From Chloroflexota bacterium (GTDB taxonomy: Bacteria; Chloroflexota; Anaerolineae; Anaerolineales; Anaerolineaceae): a stretch of 6,385 nucleotides of DNA. The position numbers and the translations under genes were made by a program. The notes under the pieces were generated by a model. It was given only the letters and a program-made list of their open reading frames with translations. It searched no databases and was not told where the DNA came from. The stretch is taken from the NCBI GenBank assembly GCA_021796375.1, contig JAJYJF010000141.1, positions 1 to 6,385 of the forward strand, written 5' to 3'. Below, in pieces: positions 5,228 through 6,385 of the stretch. Position 1 is the first letter of the stretch. The number at the start of each line of letters is the position of its first letter.

Positions 5228-6172
5228 ATGGAACCAGAAGCGATCGTTGTCCGCGACCTGCAAAAATCCTACGGGGCTCGCCCCGCGGTGAACGGAATTT
5301 CCCTTTCGATCGCGCGTGGGGAGGTGTTTGGCCTGCTGGGACCCAACGGCGCGGGAAAATCAACCATCCTTTCGATGCTCGCCGGGCTGGTGGAACCCAC
5401 CTCCGGCGAAATCTCAGTTTTCGGCGTGAACCCGGGCCGGAACCGGGCAGCCATTCAGGCCCGCCTCGGTCTGGTCCCCCAGGACCTGGCCCTGTACCCG
5501 ACCCTTTCCGCGCGCGACAACCTGGTCTTCTTCGCCCGGATCTATGGGCTGCGCGGGAAGCGCCTCCGCGAGCGGGTCGATGCCGTCCTTGAAATGGTGC
5601 AGCTCGCAGATCGGGCGGATGATCCGGTGAACACGTACTCGGGCGGGATGAAGCGCAGGATCAACCTGGCCGCCGGCCTGCTCCACCAGCCGGACATCCT
5701 CTTTTTAGACGAGCCCACCGTGGGGGTGGATCCGCAGAGCCGCAACGCTATTTTCGAGAGCATCCATGCGCTCAACCGCGCGGGCATCACCCTCCTGTAC
5801 ACGACCCATTACATGGAGGAAGCCCAGCGGCTCTGCCACCGCGTGGCGATCATCGACCACGGGCAGATCGTCGCCCTGGATACGCCGGCCAACCTGATCC
5901 GCCAGGTGGGGGAAGGGATCTTGCGCCTCGAGATCGCGGACGGGCTGGTCGGCGCTGTGAAGGAAAGGGCAGAGCAGCTGCCCACGGTTCATTCGGTCAC
6001 CTGCCGCGACCACCAGCTGGATATCCGGGTCAGGGACGCGCAGAATGCGCTGGTCGGGGTGCTGGGTGTCGCCAGCCAACTGAATGCGAAGATTTCAGGT
6101 TTGCAGATCTTCGAGCCGAGCCTTGAAACGGTCTTTCTCTCCCTGACCGGGAAGTATTTGCGCGACGAATAA
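5228..6172 (+). CDS. ABC transporter ATP-binding protein, DrrA/CcmA type
   Basis: From the ATG at 5228 this is a 314-residue ATPase with a fully canonical motif set: Walker A GPNGAGKST (38-46), Q-loop Q85 (LVPQDLALYPTLSARDNL), signature YSGGMKRR (137-144), Walker B ILFLDEPTVGVDP (157-169) and H-loop H194 (YTTHYMEEA). The C-terminal domain ends LQIFEPSLETVFLSLTGKYL, the usual end of daunorubicin-resistance-type (DrrA) and CcmA/NodI-like exporter ATPases. It energises an ABC-2 permease, here the gene starting at 6271. A TTG at 5210 is an alternative start six codons earlier, with AAGGA 5 bases upstream. I prefer the ATG because AGAGG lies 5 bases before it and the family normally starts close to the first strand. 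It belongs to a different subfamily from the ATPase at 3185, so this is not a recent tandem duplication. The substrate is unknown; drug, lipid or polysaccharide export is typical. Confidence 0.93.
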   Translation: MEPEAIVVRDLQKSYGARPAVNGISLSIARGEVFGLLGPNGAGKSTILSMLAGLVEPTSGEISVFGVNPGRNRAAIQARLGLVPQDLALYPTLSARDNLVFFARIYGLRGKRLRERVDAVLEMVQLADRADDPVNTYSGGMKRRINLAAGLLHQPDILFLDEPTVGVDPQSRNAIFESIHALNRAGITLLYTTHYMEEAQRLCHRVAIIDHGQIVALDTPANLIRQVGEGILRLEIADGLVGAVKERAEQLPTVHSVTCRDHQLDIRVRDAQNALVGVLGVASQLNAKISGLQIFEPSLETVFLSLTGKYLRDE

Positions 6173-6196
6173 GGGAATGGTGAACCGTGAAGGCTG

Positions 6197-6228
6197 ATTC
6201 GCCAGTGCGAATGACCCAATTTGCAAAT
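6197..6228. repeat. Two short inverted repeats in the gap within the second ABC unit
   Basis: ATTCGC-CAGT-GCGAAT (6197-6212) is a perfect 6-base-pair hairpin with a 4-base loop, and ATTTGCAAAT (6219-6228) is a perfect 10-base palindrome just after it. They lie in the 98-base gap between ATPase and permease genes. No T-run follows directly, although CCCTTTTTT occurs at 6243-6251. They may cause partial termination, stabilise the message or be regulatory sites. Nothing else is seen in the gap except the ribosome binding site AAGGA at 6259-6263. Confidence 0.4.
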
Positions 6229-6270
6229 CGCTAATCACCAATCCCTTTTTTCACGAACAAGGATACTGGC

Positions 6271-6385
6271 ATGTTCCACCAAATTCTTGCTATGACCGTG
6301 AAGGAAATCAAAGTCCTGCTCCACAACCGCGGGGCGATCACCGGGCTCTTTCTCCTGCCCATGGCGTTTATCCTGGTGATGACGC
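6271..6385 (+). CDS. ABC-2 type transporter permease, N-terminal fragment cut by the right edge
   Basis: Only the first 38 codons are present. The start is well placed, with AAGGA 7 bases before the ATG. The sequence begins MFHQILAMTVKEIKVLLHNR, an amphipathic entry segment with the KE...L..R pattern of ABC-2 permeases, and continues into the first membrane helix (GLFLLPMAFILVM, about residues 25-37). In such proteins a large outer loop and further helices normally follow, but they lie beyond the window. It should pair with the DrrA/CcmA-type ATPase upstream to form an exporter. The 98-base gap to that gene is wide for an exporter pair. The family call rests on a short fragment plus context. 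Confidence 0.8.
   Translation, partial: MFHQILAMTVKEIKVLLHNRGAITGLFLLPMAFILVMT

Noticed and set aside
5414..6079. Minus-strand open frames opposite the second ABC ATPase
   Set aside because: They are shadows of a gene with every canonical ABC motif; no independent evidence supports them.
3185..6172. Idea that the two ABC ATPase genes are a recent tandem duplication
   Set aside because: They differ at the signature, Q-loop and C-terminal domains and belong to different ABC-2 subfamilies, so they are separate exporters that happen to be neighbours.

Overview
The window is GC-rich outside its spacers and carries one partial gene on the minus strand followed by seven genes on the plus strand, the last of them cut by the right edge. 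The mix of an S-box PAS sensor, a DinB-like protein, an ECF sigma/zinc-finger anti-sigma pair and ABC-2 type transporters in tight cassettes fits a free-living bacterium. The protein style (FSKGM-type ATPase, an anti-sigma with a long outer domain) makes me think of Chloroflexota, perhaps Anaerolineae. That assignment is an impression from the proteins, not a demonstrated fact.

Layout: (1) 1-571, minus strand: N-terminal part of a tandem-PAS sensory protein running off the left edge. (2) 572-788: AT-rich divergent spacer with a TATAAT box on each strand and a perfect 13-base palindrome. (3) 789-1274: DinB/YfiT-like putative metal-dependent protein. (4) 1396-4962: a four-gene cassette of ECF sigma factor, membrane-anchored zinc-finger anti-sigma factor, ABC ATPase and ABC-2 permease. 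Its joints are +2, +8 and -4 bases, and it closes with a strong intrinsic terminator at 4982-5033. (5) 5034-5227: spacer with a cluster of palindromic and repeated motifs and an extended -10 box, probably the control region of the next unit. (6) 5228-6172 and 6271 to the edge: a second ABC exporter of the DrrA/CcmA type, ATPase plus the first 38 codons of its ABC-2 permease.

How the genes may work together: the anti-sigma protein should hold the sigma factor at the membrane through its cytosolic HX3CX2C zinc finger while its outer domain reads an envelope signal. The co-transcribed ABC-2 transporter is a natural effector, exporting or protecting against the same stress (inference). The second ABC system is separated by a terminator and has its own putative promoter, so it is probably a distinct unit.

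I see no tRNA, rRNA, CRISPR array, transposase or obvious mobile element. Nothing here proves a new system. The most checkable oddities are a near-perfect internal ribosome binding site that could yield an anti-sigma protein without its zinc finger, and the repeat-rich control region before the second ABC exporter.
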